Source of the DNA: CAJWKT01 sp964465375
Lineage (GTDB): Bacteria > Pseudomonadota > Gammaproteobacteria > Steroidobacterales > Rariloculaceae
Length of the DNA: 64,000 bases
NCBI GenBank assembly: GCA_964465375.1
Contig: CAYXIJ010000010.1
Coordinates: 8,118 to 72,117 of the forward strand
Direction of reading: 5' to 3'
The notes under the pieces are model-generated. The model searched no databases, was not told where the DNA came from, and worked only from the letters and a program-made list of their open reading frames with translations. A program made the position numbers and the translations under genes. Shown here piece by piece: positions 35,322-44,455 of the stretch. Every line of letters starts with the position of its first letter. Position 1 is the first letter of the stretch.

Positions 35322-36707
35322 ATGGAAGCGCCTTTTGACATTGCTGCCGACCTGGACACTCCCGTATCGGCCTACATGAAACTTAGGGCTTTCAGCCCGA
35401 AGTTTCTGCTAGAAAGCGTGGAAAGTGGCGAGCGTCTCGCCCGATATTCCTTTCTCGGCCTTGGAAGCAGCCTGACTGTAGAGCTTCACCCAGACAAGCT
35501 CCTCGTAAACGGAAAAAAGACACGGCGCCCGCACAATGCGCAAGCCTGGCAGACATCTCTTCGGGAACTACTCGTAAAAAGTCCAGAGCTCAACCCCAAT
35601 ATCCAAGGCATACCATTCACTGGTGGACTAGTGGGCACTACTGGTTATGATGTGGTTCGCTATTTCGAGCACCTGCCTCCCAATCAGTCGGATTTTGAAG
35701 GTTTACCACAAGCTGCATTTGTGGCGCCGAAATCGCTGCTGATATTTGATCACCTCACTCATCGCCTAGCACTATTACATTCTGGGACTGAATCTGAGCG
35801 ACGGGGCCTCAGGACCGATATCATCCAGGCTCTTCGCGGTGCTGTAGAAGTGCGCACCCAGATTGGAAAATTTTCGGGTATGGAGGCAAGTTTCGATAAG
35901 AAAAATTTCATGGCGGCTGTGGATCAATGCAAATCTCATATCGCGGCAGGAGACATATACCAGATCGTGCTCTCGGTGCGCTTTAGCGGCAAAACTGACT
36001 TGGCCCCTTTTCAGTGCTATAGAGCCCTTCGGTTGCTCAACCCATCTCCCTATATGTATTTCTTCGAGCAAGGGAAGTTAAGTGTAGCCGGAGCCTCTCC
36101 TGAGGCCTTGGTCCGCCTAGATCAGAAAAAAGCCTCGCTTAGACCCATTGCCGGAACACGGCCAAGGGCAGCCAACCCAAAAAAGGACTTGGCGCTGGAG
36201 CAAGAATTGCTAGCAGACCCAAAGGAGAACGCTGAACATGTAATGCTTGTGGATCTTGCCCGTAACGATCTAGGCCGAGTCGCCCAGGCAGGCTCTGTGT
36301 ATGTAGACCCTTACCGAAAAATCGAACGCTATAGTCATGTGATGCATATTGTGAGCGGTGTGGTCGGTAATCTTGAGGAGGGGAAAGACGCTCTAGATCT
36401 TTTTGCCGCTACTTTTCCAGCAGGAACCCTAGTAGGAGCTCCCAAAGTTAAGGCAATGGAACTTATAGCCGGCTTCGAGCCGGTGCCACGAGGCCTATAC
36501 GGGGGTACCGTTGGCTACTTTGCAAAAAACGGTAACATGGACCAGGCGATCACTATTCGCTCACTCGTCTTTCATGGCGACGAATATAGCTTTCAGGCCG
36601 GAGCCGGAATTGTGGCAGATAGCGTGCCACAAAAAGAATATGAGGAGGTTCTTGCAAAAAGCGCAATCCTTCGCCGTGCGCTTCAGATTGCCGAGGCAGG
36701 CCTATGA
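35322..36707 (+). CDS. trpE: Anthranilate synthase component I
   Basis: Converts chorismate to anthranilate with ammonia from TrpG. The N-terminal tryptophan feedback site LLES lies at residues 29-32. The catalytic C-terminal domain has the chorismate-binding features GDIYQIVLSVRF, SPYMYFF, RPIAGTRPR and ENAEHVMLVDLARNDLG, and ends GAGIVADSVPQKEYEE. At 461 residues it is somewhat short in the N-terminal region. Expression should be controlled by the trpL attenuator upstream. It overlaps trpG by four bases (ATGA). Confidence 0.95.
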   Translation: MEAPFDIAADLDTPVSAYMKLRAFSPKFLLESVESGERLARYSFLGLGSSLTVELHPDKLLVNGKKTRRPHNAQAWQTSLRELLVKSPELNPNIQGIPFTGGLVGTTGYDVVRYFEHLPPNQSDFEGLPQAAFVAPKSLLIFDHLTHRLALLHSGTESERRGLRTDIIQALRGAVEVRTQIGKFSGMEASFDKKNFMAAVDQCKSHIAAGDIYQIVLSVRFSGKTDLAPFQCYRALRLLNPSPYMYFFEQGKLSVAGASPEALVRLDQKKASLRPIAGTRPRAANPKKDLALEQELLADPKENAEHVMLVDLARNDLGRVAQAGSVYVDPYRKIERYSHVMHIVSGVVGNLEEGKDALDLFAATFPAGTLVGAPKVKAMELIAGFEPVPRGLYGGTVGYFAKNGNMDQAITIRSLVFHGDEYSFQAGAGIVADSVPQKEYEEVLAKSAILRRALQIAEAGL

Positions 36708-37291
36708 AAACGCAGCTGCTCCTGATCGACAATTTTGATTCTTTCACCTACAACCTAGTGCAAGCATTTCTCGTGCTGGGTGCTGAGGTTTTTGTATACC
36801 GTAACAATGCAATCAACACTAGCGAAGCCCGAGCGCTCAAGCCGACCCACCTTGTCATCTCTCCAGGCCCAGGACGACCTGTTGATGCGGGCATTTCCTT
36901 GGCCATGATTGGAGAATTTGCAGGACAAATTCCCATCCTAGGTGTCTGCCTAGGCCACCAGTGCATCGTAGAACACTTTGGCGGTCAGATCATTGCCGCT
37001 GAATTTTTGATGCATGGGAAGACTTCCCAAGTGAAACATGACGGAGAGACTATTTATGCGGGACTTCCAAATCCTTTTAAGGCTGGACGCTATCATTCAC
37101 TTGCCGCTGATCGCAGTCAGATGCCCGACGAACTGGCAATTACCGCGAGAACTGCGGATGGTGAGATTATGGGGGTGAGGCATAGGGACCTGCCCGTTCA
37201 AGGAGTTCAGTTTCATCCCGAAAGTGTTCTAACGCCCCAAGGTCCCACAGTACTTGAGAATTTTCTTCTCCCACAGAGAAACGGGACTTAA
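36704..37291 (+). CDS. trpG: Anthranilate synthase component II (glutamine amidotransferase)
   Basis: Class I glutamine amidotransferase that supplies ammonia to TrpE. The N-terminus LLLIDNFDSFTYNLVQ, SPGPGRP, nucleophile C82 in GVCLGHQ, and the His-Glu pair in GVQFHPESVLT are intact. It can also serve as PabA for folate synthesis, as in many bacteria with one copy. It is a separate gene, not fused to trpD as in enteric bacteria. It overlaps trpE by four bases. Confidence 0.95.
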   Translation: MKTQLLLIDNFDSFTYNLVQAFLVLGAEVFVYRNNAINTSEARALKPTHLVISPGPGRPVDAGISLAMIGEFAGQIPILGVCLGHQCIVEHFGGQIIAAEFLMHGKTSQVKHDGETIYAGLPNPFKAGRYHSLAADRSQMPDELAITARTADGEIMGVRHRDLPVQGVQFHPESVLTPQGPTVLENFLLPQRNGT

Positions 37292-37305
37292 ACGGAGTTC
37301 AAACC

Positions 37306-38343
37306 ATGAGCCAGAATGCGGTAAACATGCTGGAGAAGTTGCTGGGGGGCTCAGATCTGAGCGAGGCTGAGGCCTCGGAGGTAATTAACTGTATGGCCGG
37401 CGGCGACATCCCCCCTGCGCTAGCCGGAGGGTTGCTGGTTGCCTTAAGAAAAAAGGGGGAGGCAGCTCCTGAAATTCGCGGCATGGCTAAAGCCATGCGA
37501 TTGCTCGCCGTACAGCCCGCGATCCCTGCCGGAGATAACTACGTTGACCTCGTTGGCACCGGTGGTGACCACTCAGGTAGCCTAAATCTTTCTACGGGGA
37601 GCGCTCTACTGGCCGCCGCATGCGGACTGTCAGTAGTCAAGCATGGCAACCGTTCTATTTCAAGCCGCTCGGGGAGCGCCGATGTGCTTAAAGCCCTAGG
37701 CCTGCCAATCCCCCTCGATGAACACGAGGCAGCTCATTGCCTCGATGAAACTGGCTTCACGTTTCTGTTTGCGCCAACCTATCACCCGGCAATGAAAAAC
37801 ATAGCGCCCGTCCGGGCCGCTCTAGGTGTGCGGACCGTTTTCAATATCTTGGGCCCCCTTTCTAACCCTGCTGCACCCCCCTTCCATGTGATCGGCGCTT
37901 ACTCCGAACCCATGGCCGAACTGATGGCAGAAGCCATGGCAGGTATGAAAATAAAACGGGCCTTTGTGGTACACGGTGCTCCCGGTTGGGATGAGGCTAC
38001 TCCAGTAGGGCCCTATCTCTGCCTAGATGTCACGCCGGGAAATGTTGAGCGACTGGTCAGAGATCCCGCGGACATTGGTATCGCTAGATGTCCGCCCGAA
38101 GATCTCCAGGGAGGAGAGGCCGAAGAAAACGCCCGCAGACTCAAGGGAGCCTTATCGGGCGAGGATACCGGCCCGCACCGGGATGCTTTAGTCATGGGTG
38201 CCGCACTTGCACTGGAGGTAACAGGTACCAGTCCCGACGCTGCTGCTGCTGTGGCCAAGGCAAGAAAAGCCCTTGAAGACGGCTCAGCAAAATCTTTACT
38301 CCATCGGCTGATTGAATTTGGTGAGGACCTGAACCGTGACTGA
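37306..38343 (+). CDS. trpD: Anthranilate phosphoribosyltransferase
   Basis: Transfers phosphoribose from PRPP to anthranilate. The PRPP-binding VGTGGDHSGSLNLSTGSA and the anthranilate-site KHGNRSISSRSGSADVLKALG are diagnostic; RTVFNILGPLSNPA follows near residue 170. Length 345 is normal. It lies 14 bases after trpG and overlaps trpC by eight bases. Confidence 0.96.
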   Translation: MSQNAVNMLEKLLGGSDLSEAEASEVINCMAGGDIPPALAGGLLVALRKKGEAAPEIRGMAKAMRLLAVQPAIPAGDNYVDLVGTGGDHSGSLNLSTGSALLAAACGLSVVKHGNRSISSRSGSADVLKALGLPIPLDEHEAAHCLDETGFTFLFAPTYHPAMKNIAPVRAALGVRTVFNILGPLSNPAAPPFHVIGAYSEPMAELMAEAMAGMKIKRAFVVHGAPGWDEATPVGPYLCLDVTPGNVERLVRDPADIGIARCPPEDLQGGEAEENARRLKGALSGEDTGPHRDALVMGAALALEVTGTSPDAAAAVAKARKALEDGSAKSLLHRLIEFGEDLNRD

Positions 38344-39190
38344 GAAATCCTTTTTGGCCCGCATGGCCCTTGCCAGTAAAGCACGGGCAGACAAAGCCCG
38401 GTCGACGGAACCCGAAGAGATGCTCCTTGATCGAGCGCTCGCTACGGATGAACCGCCACCGTTGATCTTGTCTCGATTCAATCTCTTTGCAGAATTAAAG
38501 CTTCGGTCTCCGGCAGATGGCCCCCTTGCTGAGGCCCATTGTGATCGAAATAGCCGGCTGAAAGCGTACGCTTCCGGTGGAGCAGCAGCAGTATCGGTCC
38601 TGACCGAGCCCGAGGAATTTAAGGGTAGCCTTACCCATCTTAAAGAGGCTGCCAGCATTTTAAATCCTCTGGGAGTACCTGTAATGCGTAAGGATTTTAT
38701 AACCGATCCCTACCAAGTGTTAGAAGCCAGAGCCGCCGGTGCCAGTGGCATCTTGCTGATTGTTTCCATGCTTAACGACGAAGAGACCCTGACATTGATT
38801 GATAGTGCACAAACCTGTGGTCTATTCGTTCTACTGGAAGGCTTCACCGTTCAGGATTTGCAGCAAATCAAAAAATTGATTGTTACCTTGCCAGCCGCTT
38901 CTAAACAAATGATCTTGGTAGGCGTGAACTGCAGAGATTTAAAAACCCTGAAGGTGGATTTTGCTCGATTCAAGGAACTGGCAAAACACTTATCAGATCA
39001 AACTATGGCCGTAGCGGAAAGCGGTATTGCCACCATTCAAAATATAACTGAGGTTGTGCAGTGGGGCTACCAAGGAGCCTTGGTCGGTTCCGCACTGATG
39101 ACATCTGGCAATCCTGCGGAAACCACGGCGGAATTCGTAGCAACTGGCCTCAAATCGGCAGCATTTAAAGGTTCGGGCCATGTTCGTTAA
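38336..39190 (+). CDS. trpC: Indole-3-glycerol phosphate synthase
   Basis: Closes the indole ring from the carboxyphenylamino-deoxyribulose phosphate made by TrpF. The TIM-barrel protein has FAELKLRSPADG (catalytic Lys; most relatives read KxxSPS, here SPA), VLTEPEEFKGS, VPVMRKDFITDPYQV, and the late VGVNCRDLKT and AESGI. It is a single-function 284-residue enzyme, not fused to TrpF. It overlaps both neighbours. Confidence 0.94.
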   Translation: MTEKSFLARMALASKARADKARSTEPEEMLLDRALATDEPPPLILSRFNLFAELKLRSPADGPLAEAHCDRNSRLKAYASGGAAAVSVLTEPEEFKGSLTHLKEAASILNPLGVPVMRKDFITDPYQVLEARAAGASGILLIVSMLNDEETLTLIDSAQTCGLFVLLEGFTVQDLQQIKKLIVTLPAASKQMILVGVNCRDLKTLKVDFARFKELAKHLSDQTMAVAESGIATIQNITEVVQWGYQGALVGSALMTSGNPAETTAEFVATGLKSAAFKGSGHVR

Positions 39191-39770
39191 GATTTGTGGG
39201 CTTAGCAGCGTGGATGCCGTAGAGGCTGCAACCTCAGCAGGTGCTGATGCGATCGGCTTCGTCTTCTCGAGTTCGATACGACAGGTCACACCGAACCAAG
39301 CACTTGAACTTTGTCAAAATGTGCCGTCCGAGATCTTGCGGGTAGCCGTGATGTTGCACCCCACCAGAGATGAATGGGCAGCAGTCCAAGATGCATTCGC
39401 TCCTGACTGGCTACAGACTGATGCAGCTGACTTCGGTATTCTTTCGGTGCCGACCAGCTGTGCCCCGCTACCTGTCTATAGAACCGGGCAATCCCCGCCA
39501 CAAGCGTGGCCGCGTCAGCTATTATTTGAAGGTTCAATCAGTGGCAGCGGCGAGACTGCTGACTGGCAAAAGGCAAAAGCTATCGCAAGCGGTACTCGTT
39601 TGATCCTAGCTGGAGGATTGACTGTGTCCAATGTCACGGATGCCATTTCTCACGTAGGACCGTGGGGGGTGGATGTAAGTAGCGGAGTAGAAAGTCAACC
39701 AGGACAAAAAGATCCCGAAAAAATTAGAGAGTTTGTTGCCCGTGCCCGGGCTATGGAGACACCCCGATGA
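39180..39770 (+). CDS. trpF: Phosphoribosylanthranilate isomerase
   Basis: Isomerises phosphoribosylanthranilate. The start FVKICGLSSVDAVEAA with catalytic Cys, GFVFSSSIRQV, WLQTDAAD (catalytic Asp), LILAGGLTVSNV, and GVDVSSGVESQPGQKD are family signatures. Length 196. Its position between trpC and trpB is notable because trpF is often apart from trpB in pseudomonads only by truA-like genes or is fused to trpC in enterics. It overlaps trpB by four bases (ATGA). Confidence 0.94.
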   Translation: MFVKICGLSSVDAVEAATSAGADAIGFVFSSSIRQVTPNQALELCQNVPSEILRVAVMLHPTRDEWAAVQDAFAPDWLQTDAADFGILSVPTSCAPLPVYRTGQSPPQAWPRQLLFEGSISGSGETADWQKAKAIASGTRLILAGGLTVSNVTDAISHVGPWGVDVSSGVESQPGQKDPEKIREFVARARAMETPR

Positions 39771-41023
39771 CGTCACCATCAACTGACAATCACGCGGAAC
39801 TTCTGGGGGCCCTTTTATCCGGAAAGCTGCCTGATGAGAATGGCAGATTTGGACCATTCGGGGGTCAGTACGTACCGGAAACCTTAATCCCTGCACTAGA
39901 TCGCTTAAAAGAGGGCGTCTACGGCCTGCTACCGACTGAGGATTTCCAGGAACGCCTGCAAAACCAACTCCAAAGCTGGGTGGGCCGACCCACCGCACTG
40001 ACCTACGCACCCAGGTTGTCGGAGCGCTGGTCTGCAGAAGTGTGGCTCAAGCGCGAAGACTTGGCCCATACGGGAGCCCATAAAATCAACAATGCAATCG
40101 GTCAGGGACTGCTTGCCGAAGCACTGGGTGCATCCAGAGTGGTCGCAGAAACCGGCGCAGGTCAGCATGGAGTTGCTTCAGCTGCAGCCTGTGCAAGATT
40201 GGGATTACCCTGCATTGTGTATATGGGTGAGATTGACATTGAACGTCAGGCACCGAACGTCGATCGAATGACGCGGCTTGGTGCAGAAGTGGTAGCTGTA
40301 AAATCGGGAGATCGCACCCTACGGGCGGCAATCGACGAGGCACTCAGGGATTGGGTGTCAGACCCATCCGGTACGTACTACCTCCTCGGCTCAGCCGTTG
40401 GTCCTCACCCGTATCCCTACTTAGTAAGAGAACTGCAAGCGGTAATAGGGCGTGAAGCACGCACTCAAATACTGGAATATTGTGGTGCCCTGCCAGACGC
40501 GGCATTTGCGTGTGTGGGTGGAGGGTCTAACGCCATCGGATTATTCCATGCATTTCTCGGCGACCGGGATGTCCATCTGGTAGGCGTGGAAGCGGGCGGC
40601 AGAGGCGATACCCTGGGCAACAATTCAGCAACTCTCGTGGGCGGGCGCCCAGGTGTACTACATGGGGCCCACTCCATGCTGCTCTATGATGAAGATGGCC
40701 AGATTCAAGAAACGCACTCTGTCTCCGCCGGTCTAGACTACCCGGGCGTAGGGCCGGAACATTCGTTCCTGAAGCTCGTAGGCAGGGTCAATTACATAAC
40801 TGCGAATGACGTCGAAGCTCTAAGTGCCGTTGATGAGTGTTGCTCAGAGGAGGGAATTCTTCCGGCATTAGAAACTGCCCATGCTCTAGCCGGCGCGCGA
40901 CGCTGGGCTGAAAAAAACCAGGGCAAGCGAATCGTGATCGGTTTATCCGGCCGGGGGGACAAGGATATGCCGATTCTTCGCCAATACGCCCCTTCGACGG
41001 AGACAGCGAATGCAGCCTCTTGA
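39767..41023 (+). CDS. trpB: Tryptophan synthase beta subunit
   Basis: PLP enzyme that joins indole and serine to give tryptophan. FGGQYVPETLIPAL opens the conserved region; the PLP lysine is in HTGAHKINNAIGQ near residue 108, the motif ETGAGQHGVA follows, and the phosphate loop GGGSNAIG is near 250. Length 418 is typical of TrpB1. It overlaps trpA by 14 bases, consistent with an alpha2beta2 complex made in fixed proportion. Confidence 0.97.
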   Translation: MTSPSTDNHAELLGALLSGKLPDENGRFGPFGGQYVPETLIPALDRLKEGVYGLLPTEDFQERLQNQLQSWVGRPTALTYAPRLSERWSAEVWLKREDLAHTGAHKINNAIGQGLLAEALGASRVVAETGAGQHGVASAAACARLGLPCIVYMGEIDIERQAPNVDRMTRLGAEVVAVKSGDRTLRAAIDEALRDWVSDPSGTYYLLGSAVGPHPYPYLVRELQAVIGREARTQILEYCGALPDAAFACVGGGSNAIGLFHAFLGDRDVHLVGVEAGGRGDTLGNNSATLVGGRPGVLHGAHSMLLYDEDGQIQETHSVSAGLDYPGVGPEHSFLKLVGRVNYITANDVEALSAVDECCSEEGILPALETAHALAGARRWAEKNQGKRIVIGLSGRGDKDMPILRQYAPSTETANAAS

Positions 41024-41774
41024 AAAGCTCCGCCAAACGCTGGAAAACGTCCAAGGAACTGCGCTGGTAGCTTTCCTGACGGCAGGCTATCCGAAACCTG
41101 AGACTTTCCTGGACTTACTGAGGGAAATCAGCGCCGCCGCCGATGTAGTCGAACTCGGGGTGCCTTTCACAGACCCGATGGCGGACGGAGTCACGATTCA
41201 GCGCTCCAGCCAATCGGCACTGCGACAAGGTGTCACCTTAAAGTGGATTTTTGATCAACTAGAGTCCTGCAATTTTGAACTTAACTCACCCATGTTGTTA
41301 ATGAGTTACATGAATCCGTTGCTGGCGTTTGGGCTCGAATCACTAGTTTCGCGTATGCAAAACACTGGGGTGAGCGGGCTTATTGTTCCTGACTTGCCTT
41401 ATGAGGAATCCGATGTCCTCAAATCCGAATTGAATACTCAGGGCCTAGCGTTGGTTCAAATGGTCACCCCAGCAACTCCAAGGCCACGTCTAGAGAAACT
41501 CTGTCTAGCCAGTGACGGTTTTGTGTATGCGGTAACCCGGACCGGCATTACTGGGGGGGGAAGCGGCCTACCAGAGGATTTGGCCCAGTACCTAGAGAGA
41601 GTAAAGTCATTGGCGAAACTTCCGGTCTGCGCGGGCTTTGGTGTCAGGGATGCTGCACAGGTCAAATTAATCGGTAAACATGCCGATGGTGTGATCGTCG
41701 GGTCTGCACTAGTAGAGGTACTGGAGCAAGGGAAAAGCGTTGGCCAATTTTTGAGCGCGCTACGCCCGGAATGA
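41010..41774 (+). CDS. trpA: Tryptophan synthase alpha subunit
   Basis: Cleaves indole-3-glycerol phosphate to indole, which is channelled to TrpB. AFLTAGYP, catalytic Glu and Asp in VVELGVPFTDPMADG, SYMNPLLAFG, GLIVPDLPYEE and the phosphate loop AGFGV are intact; the RTGITGGG loop covers the active site. At 254 residues it is of normal length. It completes the trpEGDCFBA pathway set. Confidence 0.96.
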   Translation: MQPLEKLRQTLENVQGTALVAFLTAGYPKPETFLDLLREISAAADVVELGVPFTDPMADGVTIQRSSQSALRQGVTLKWIFDQLESCNFELNSPMLLMSYMNPLLAFGLESLVSRMQNTGVSGLIVPDLPYEESDVLKSELNTQGLALVQMVTPATPRPRLEKLCLASDGFVYAVTRTGITGGGSGLPEDLAQYLERVKSLAKLPVCAGFGVRDAAQVKLIGKHADGVIVGSALVEVLEQGKSVGQFLSALRPE

Positions 41775-41780
41775 TTGGGC

Positions 41781-42092
41781 ATGGATCGAGTCTTCAGTCA
41801 CGAATCACTGGCTCAGGTCACTCATTTTAGAAACCTTCTAGAACAGGCAGGGGTTGCCTGTACAATCAAGAATGACAAACTTCTCGGCGGCCTGGGGGAA
41901 ATCCCTTTTCTGGAATGCTCGCCCGAATTGTGGGTGTTCAAGTCTGAAGATCTATCTCGGGCGCGCTTGCTCATCGATGAGGTCCTAAAAAAATCAGGGG
42001 ACCCCACCCCATGGGATTGTAAGCATTGCTCAGAAATGAATGAGGGACAATTCGCGGCCTGCTGGAAATGCGGAGCGGCGGACGAGCGCTAG
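41781..42092 (+). CDS. DUF2007-type protein with C-terminal zinc ribbon
   Basis: Small protein (103 residues) with an N-terminal domain resembling DUF2007 (RNLLEQAGVACTIKNDKL, then LWVFKSEDLSRARLLIDE), a fold related to PII-like signalling domains. It ends in a cysteine pair array CKHCSEMNEG...CWKCG, a likely RanBP2-like zinc ribbon. The ATG at 41781 lies six bases after the trpA stop, so it is probably the eighth trp operon gene. No biochemical role is known to me. The zinc-ribbon arrangement suggests binding to nucleic acid or protein, but that is inference. Confidence 0.75.
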   Translation: MDRVFSHESLAQVTHFRNLLEQAGVACTIKNDKLLGGLGEIPFLECSPELWVFKSEDLSRARLLIDEVLKKSGDPTPWDCKHCSEMNEGQFAACWKCGAADER

Positions 42093-42121
42093 AAAAAAAT
42101 TTTAGTTTTGGGAGCAGATCG

Positions 42122-42874
42122 TTGACAACAGATGGACCGCTAACTGCCTGCGTACTGGTAATTGGCAATGAAATTCTTTCGGGGAAAACCCAGGATACCA
42201 ATTTGCAGTTTTTGGGCAACGAACTCTCAAAGCTTGGCATTCAACTTGAGGAAGCCCGCGTTGTACAGGATGAAGAAGCGGCTATCGTAACTGCAATCAA
42301 CGAATGCAGGGTTAAATACAGCTACGTATTCACCACTGGGGGAATCGGGCCCACTCATGATGACATCACTGCCAGTTGCGTTGCTAAAGCCTTCGATCGG
42401 AAACTAGAGGTCAATCCGAAGGCTCTAAAAAGGATGCAACAGGGAACCGGGGGCCTTAACGAAGCACGAAAGAAAATGTCTACTGTACCTGAGGATTCAA
42501 TACTCATTGATAACCCTGTGAGCAACGCACCAGGTTTTCAAGTAGAGAATGTGTTCGTGCTTGCGGGGGTTCCCAGTATAGCCCGCGCCATGTTTGCAAA
42601 CGTAGTGAAAAGCCTACGCAAAGGACAAAGAATCTACTCTCAGGGCGTAGACATATTTCTTCGCGAAGGTGATATAGCGGAACCTTTAACGCGTATTGCG
42701 TTAGATAACCCGGATGTCGAAGTTGGGAGCTACCCGTTCTCAAGGGAAGGGCGTTATGGAGCCAATCTGGTCGTTCGCTCCCGTGACCCTAAACGCATTG
42801 AAAAAACCTTGGCTAGAATTGTAGATACAATGGCGGCTTTAGGGGCTGAGTTCACCATTGGACCGCTTGTTTAA
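42122..42874 (+). CDS. CinA-type molybdopterin-binding domain protein
   Basis: Carries the MoaB/MogA-like domain found at the N-terminus of CinA: VLVIGNEILSGKTQDTN, VFTTGGIGPTHDDIT and FVLAGVPSIARAMF. At 250 residues it lacks the C-terminal nicotinamide-nucleotide amidase domain of full CinA. Full-length CinA cleaves ADP-ribose and deamidates NMN; what the single-domain form does is uncertain. I chose the TTG at 42122, preceded at ten bases by GGGAG; an ATG at 42068 would overlap the zinc-ribbon gene. It may be the last gene of the trp transcript. Confidence 0.85.
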   Translation: MTTDGPLTACVLVIGNEILSGKTQDTNLQFLGNELSKLGIQLEEARVVQDEEAAIVTAINECRVKYSYVFTTGGIGPTHDDITASCVAKAFDRKLEVNPKALKRMQQGTGGLNEARKKMSTVPEDSILIDNPVSNAPGFQVENVFVLAGVPSIARAMFANVVKSLRKGQRIYSQGVDIFLREGDIAEPLTRIALDNPDVEVGSYPFSREGRYGANLVVRSRDPKRIEKTLARIVDTMAALGAEFTIGPLV

Positions 42875-42899
42875 TCACCACTTAAAGGTACAGGTATAA

Positions 42900-44333
42900 A
42901 TGAGGATCACTCCAGCACTGGCCGTAATGTTATTTACCCTGTGGTGTTTTGTTCTTCCGGCTCCGGCTTTAGGTCAACCACCGAGCCCAGCAGGGGTGTT
43001 TGATCTCGATGAACCACGCGGGCTTCGTTTGAAGGCAGATGAGCTGGACCCAGGCTACGTTCTTTTTTCACCCATACTATCCGGCACGACTTACCTCATT
43101 AATATGGATGGTCAAGTCGTTCACACCTGGGAAAGTGATTATGCAGAGGCAAGCGCTACCTATTTACTTGATACCGGGAACCTGCTGCGAGGCGGGAGGA
43201 ATCCCAACTCCCCTGTTTATTTTGACGATAATGGCCAGGGCGGGCATATCCAGGAATTTAGCTGGGAAGGTGATCTGATCTGGGACTTCTCTTTCAACAC
43301 TGAGGCACATTTGTTGCACCATGATATTGAAGTCCTGCCTAACGGGAATATCCTTGCTATTGCATGGGAACTCAAAAGCGCCGAGGAGGCCCGGCAAGCG
43401 GGACGCCGCCCGGAGCTGATACCACAACAGGGATTGTGGCCCGACATGATCCTTGAATTTCAACCCGAACCACCAAACGGTGCACAAATCGTCTGGCAGT
43501 GGCATGCCTGGGATCACCTGATTCAGGACTTTGACCCAGAGGCAGATAACTATGGGGATCCCGCTGAACAACCTGGGCGTATCGATATCAACAGGGGACG
43601 CCCACCGGTAACCGCCGAGCCCGGAGATCCCAACCCAAACCTCATGCACACAAACGCCGTTGAGTACAACGCTGAGCTCGACCAAATCCTCCTCAGCGTG
43701 CCAAATTTCAGTGAGATTTGGATTATTGATCACAGCACCACTACTGAAGAGGCGTCCGGTCACATGGGCGGTCGGTGGAACAAAGGGGGGGGCTTACTTT
43801 ACCGCTGGGGCAACCCCCAGAACTATGGACGTGGGGACCAGGAGGCACAGTTGCTAGGGGAACAACATGACCCACGCTGGATACCCGAGGGATCTCCAGG
43901 CGCCGGGAATATTCTCGTGTTTAATAACAACGATTTCGGTTCATGGGGTCTTCGTACCTCAGTTTTTGAAATTATCCCACCCATCACTGGTCGCGGTTAT
44001 GCCCTGGCAAACGGACGCCCATTCGGGCCGGATGGGCCGGTTTGGGCTTACACCACGGAGGATTCTTTTCGAGCCCCCTTCATTTCCGGCGCACACCGCA
44101 TGCAAAACGGCAACACCTTCATCACCTCCGGTACACGCGGGCGCTTTCTGGAAGTTACCCCCGCAGGGGAAATCGTTTGGGATTACTGGAGTCCGTACTC
44201 GCCCAATATTGCCACGCCGGATGATTCCACGGCACCAAGTCCTGGGCCAGATATTTATTCCGTATTCCGGGCCACAAAAATTCCATCGAACCACCCCGGG
44301 TTGGCCGGTCGAGAGCTGCGTCCACTGGAGTAG
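42900..44333 (+). CDS. Exported arylsulfotransferase-like (ASST family) protein
   Basis: The 477-residue protein has an N-terminal signal peptide (hydrophobic residues 5-20, likely cleavage after PALG or nearby). A beta-propeller-like chain with repeated W/D-rich strands (VVHTWESD, LIWDFSF, IVWQWHAWDHLIQD, IVWDYWSPY) follows. Histidines in HLLHHDIEVLPNGN, NLMHTNAVEYN and LGEQHDPRW are placed like those of the arylsulfotransferase family. Such enzymes move sulfuryl groups between phenolic compounds in the periplasm. I cannot confirm activity: many family members in environmental bacteria are uncharacterised. It starts 25 bases after the cinA-type gene. Confidence 0.75.
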   Translation: MRITPALAVMLFTLWCFVLPAPALGQPPSPAGVFDLDEPRGLRLKADELDPGYVLFSPILSGTTYLINMDGQVVHTWESDYAEASATYLLDTGNLLRGGRNPNSPVYFDDNGQGGHIQEFSWEGDLIWDFSFNTEAHLLHHDIEVLPNGNILAIAWELKSAEEARQAGRRPELIPQQGLWPDMILEFQPEPPNGAQIVWQWHAWDHLIQDFDPEADNYGDPAEQPGRIDINRGRPPVTAEPGDPNPNLMHTNAVEYNAELDQILLSVPNFSEIWIIDHSTTTEEASGHMGGRWNKGGGLLYRWGNPQNYGRGDQEAQLLGEQHDPRWIPEGSPGAGNILVFNNNDFGSWGLRTSVFEIIPPITGRGYALANGRPFGPDGPVWAYTTEDSFRAPFISGAHRMQNGNTFITSGTRGRFLEVTPAGEIVWDYWSPYSPNIATPDDSTAPSPGPDIYSVFRATKIPSNHPGLAGRELRPLE

Positions 44334-44359
44334 CCACCAGAAGTGGAGTCTTCCAGAAT

Positions 44360-44374
44360 CCCGACTGGGTTTTT
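44360..44374 (+). terminator. Weak candidate terminator after the arylsulfotransferase-like gene
   Basis: CCC (44360-44362) and GGG (44367-44369) form a three-pair stem with a four-base loop, followed by five T. The stem is short, so this is only a candidate end for the trp-cinA-sulfotransferase transcript. Confidence 0.25.
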
Positions 44375-44455
44375 GCTTACAAGTCTACGTCGGATAAAGC
44401 TCCCTTTTTCCATGGGATTTGTACACATGAACCCAGTGAAGTAAATTCCATCCTT

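Noticed and set aside
43164..43763. 199-codon minus-strand frame inside the sulfotransferase-like gene
   Set aside because: No motif; the plus-strand protein has a signal peptide and family-like features.
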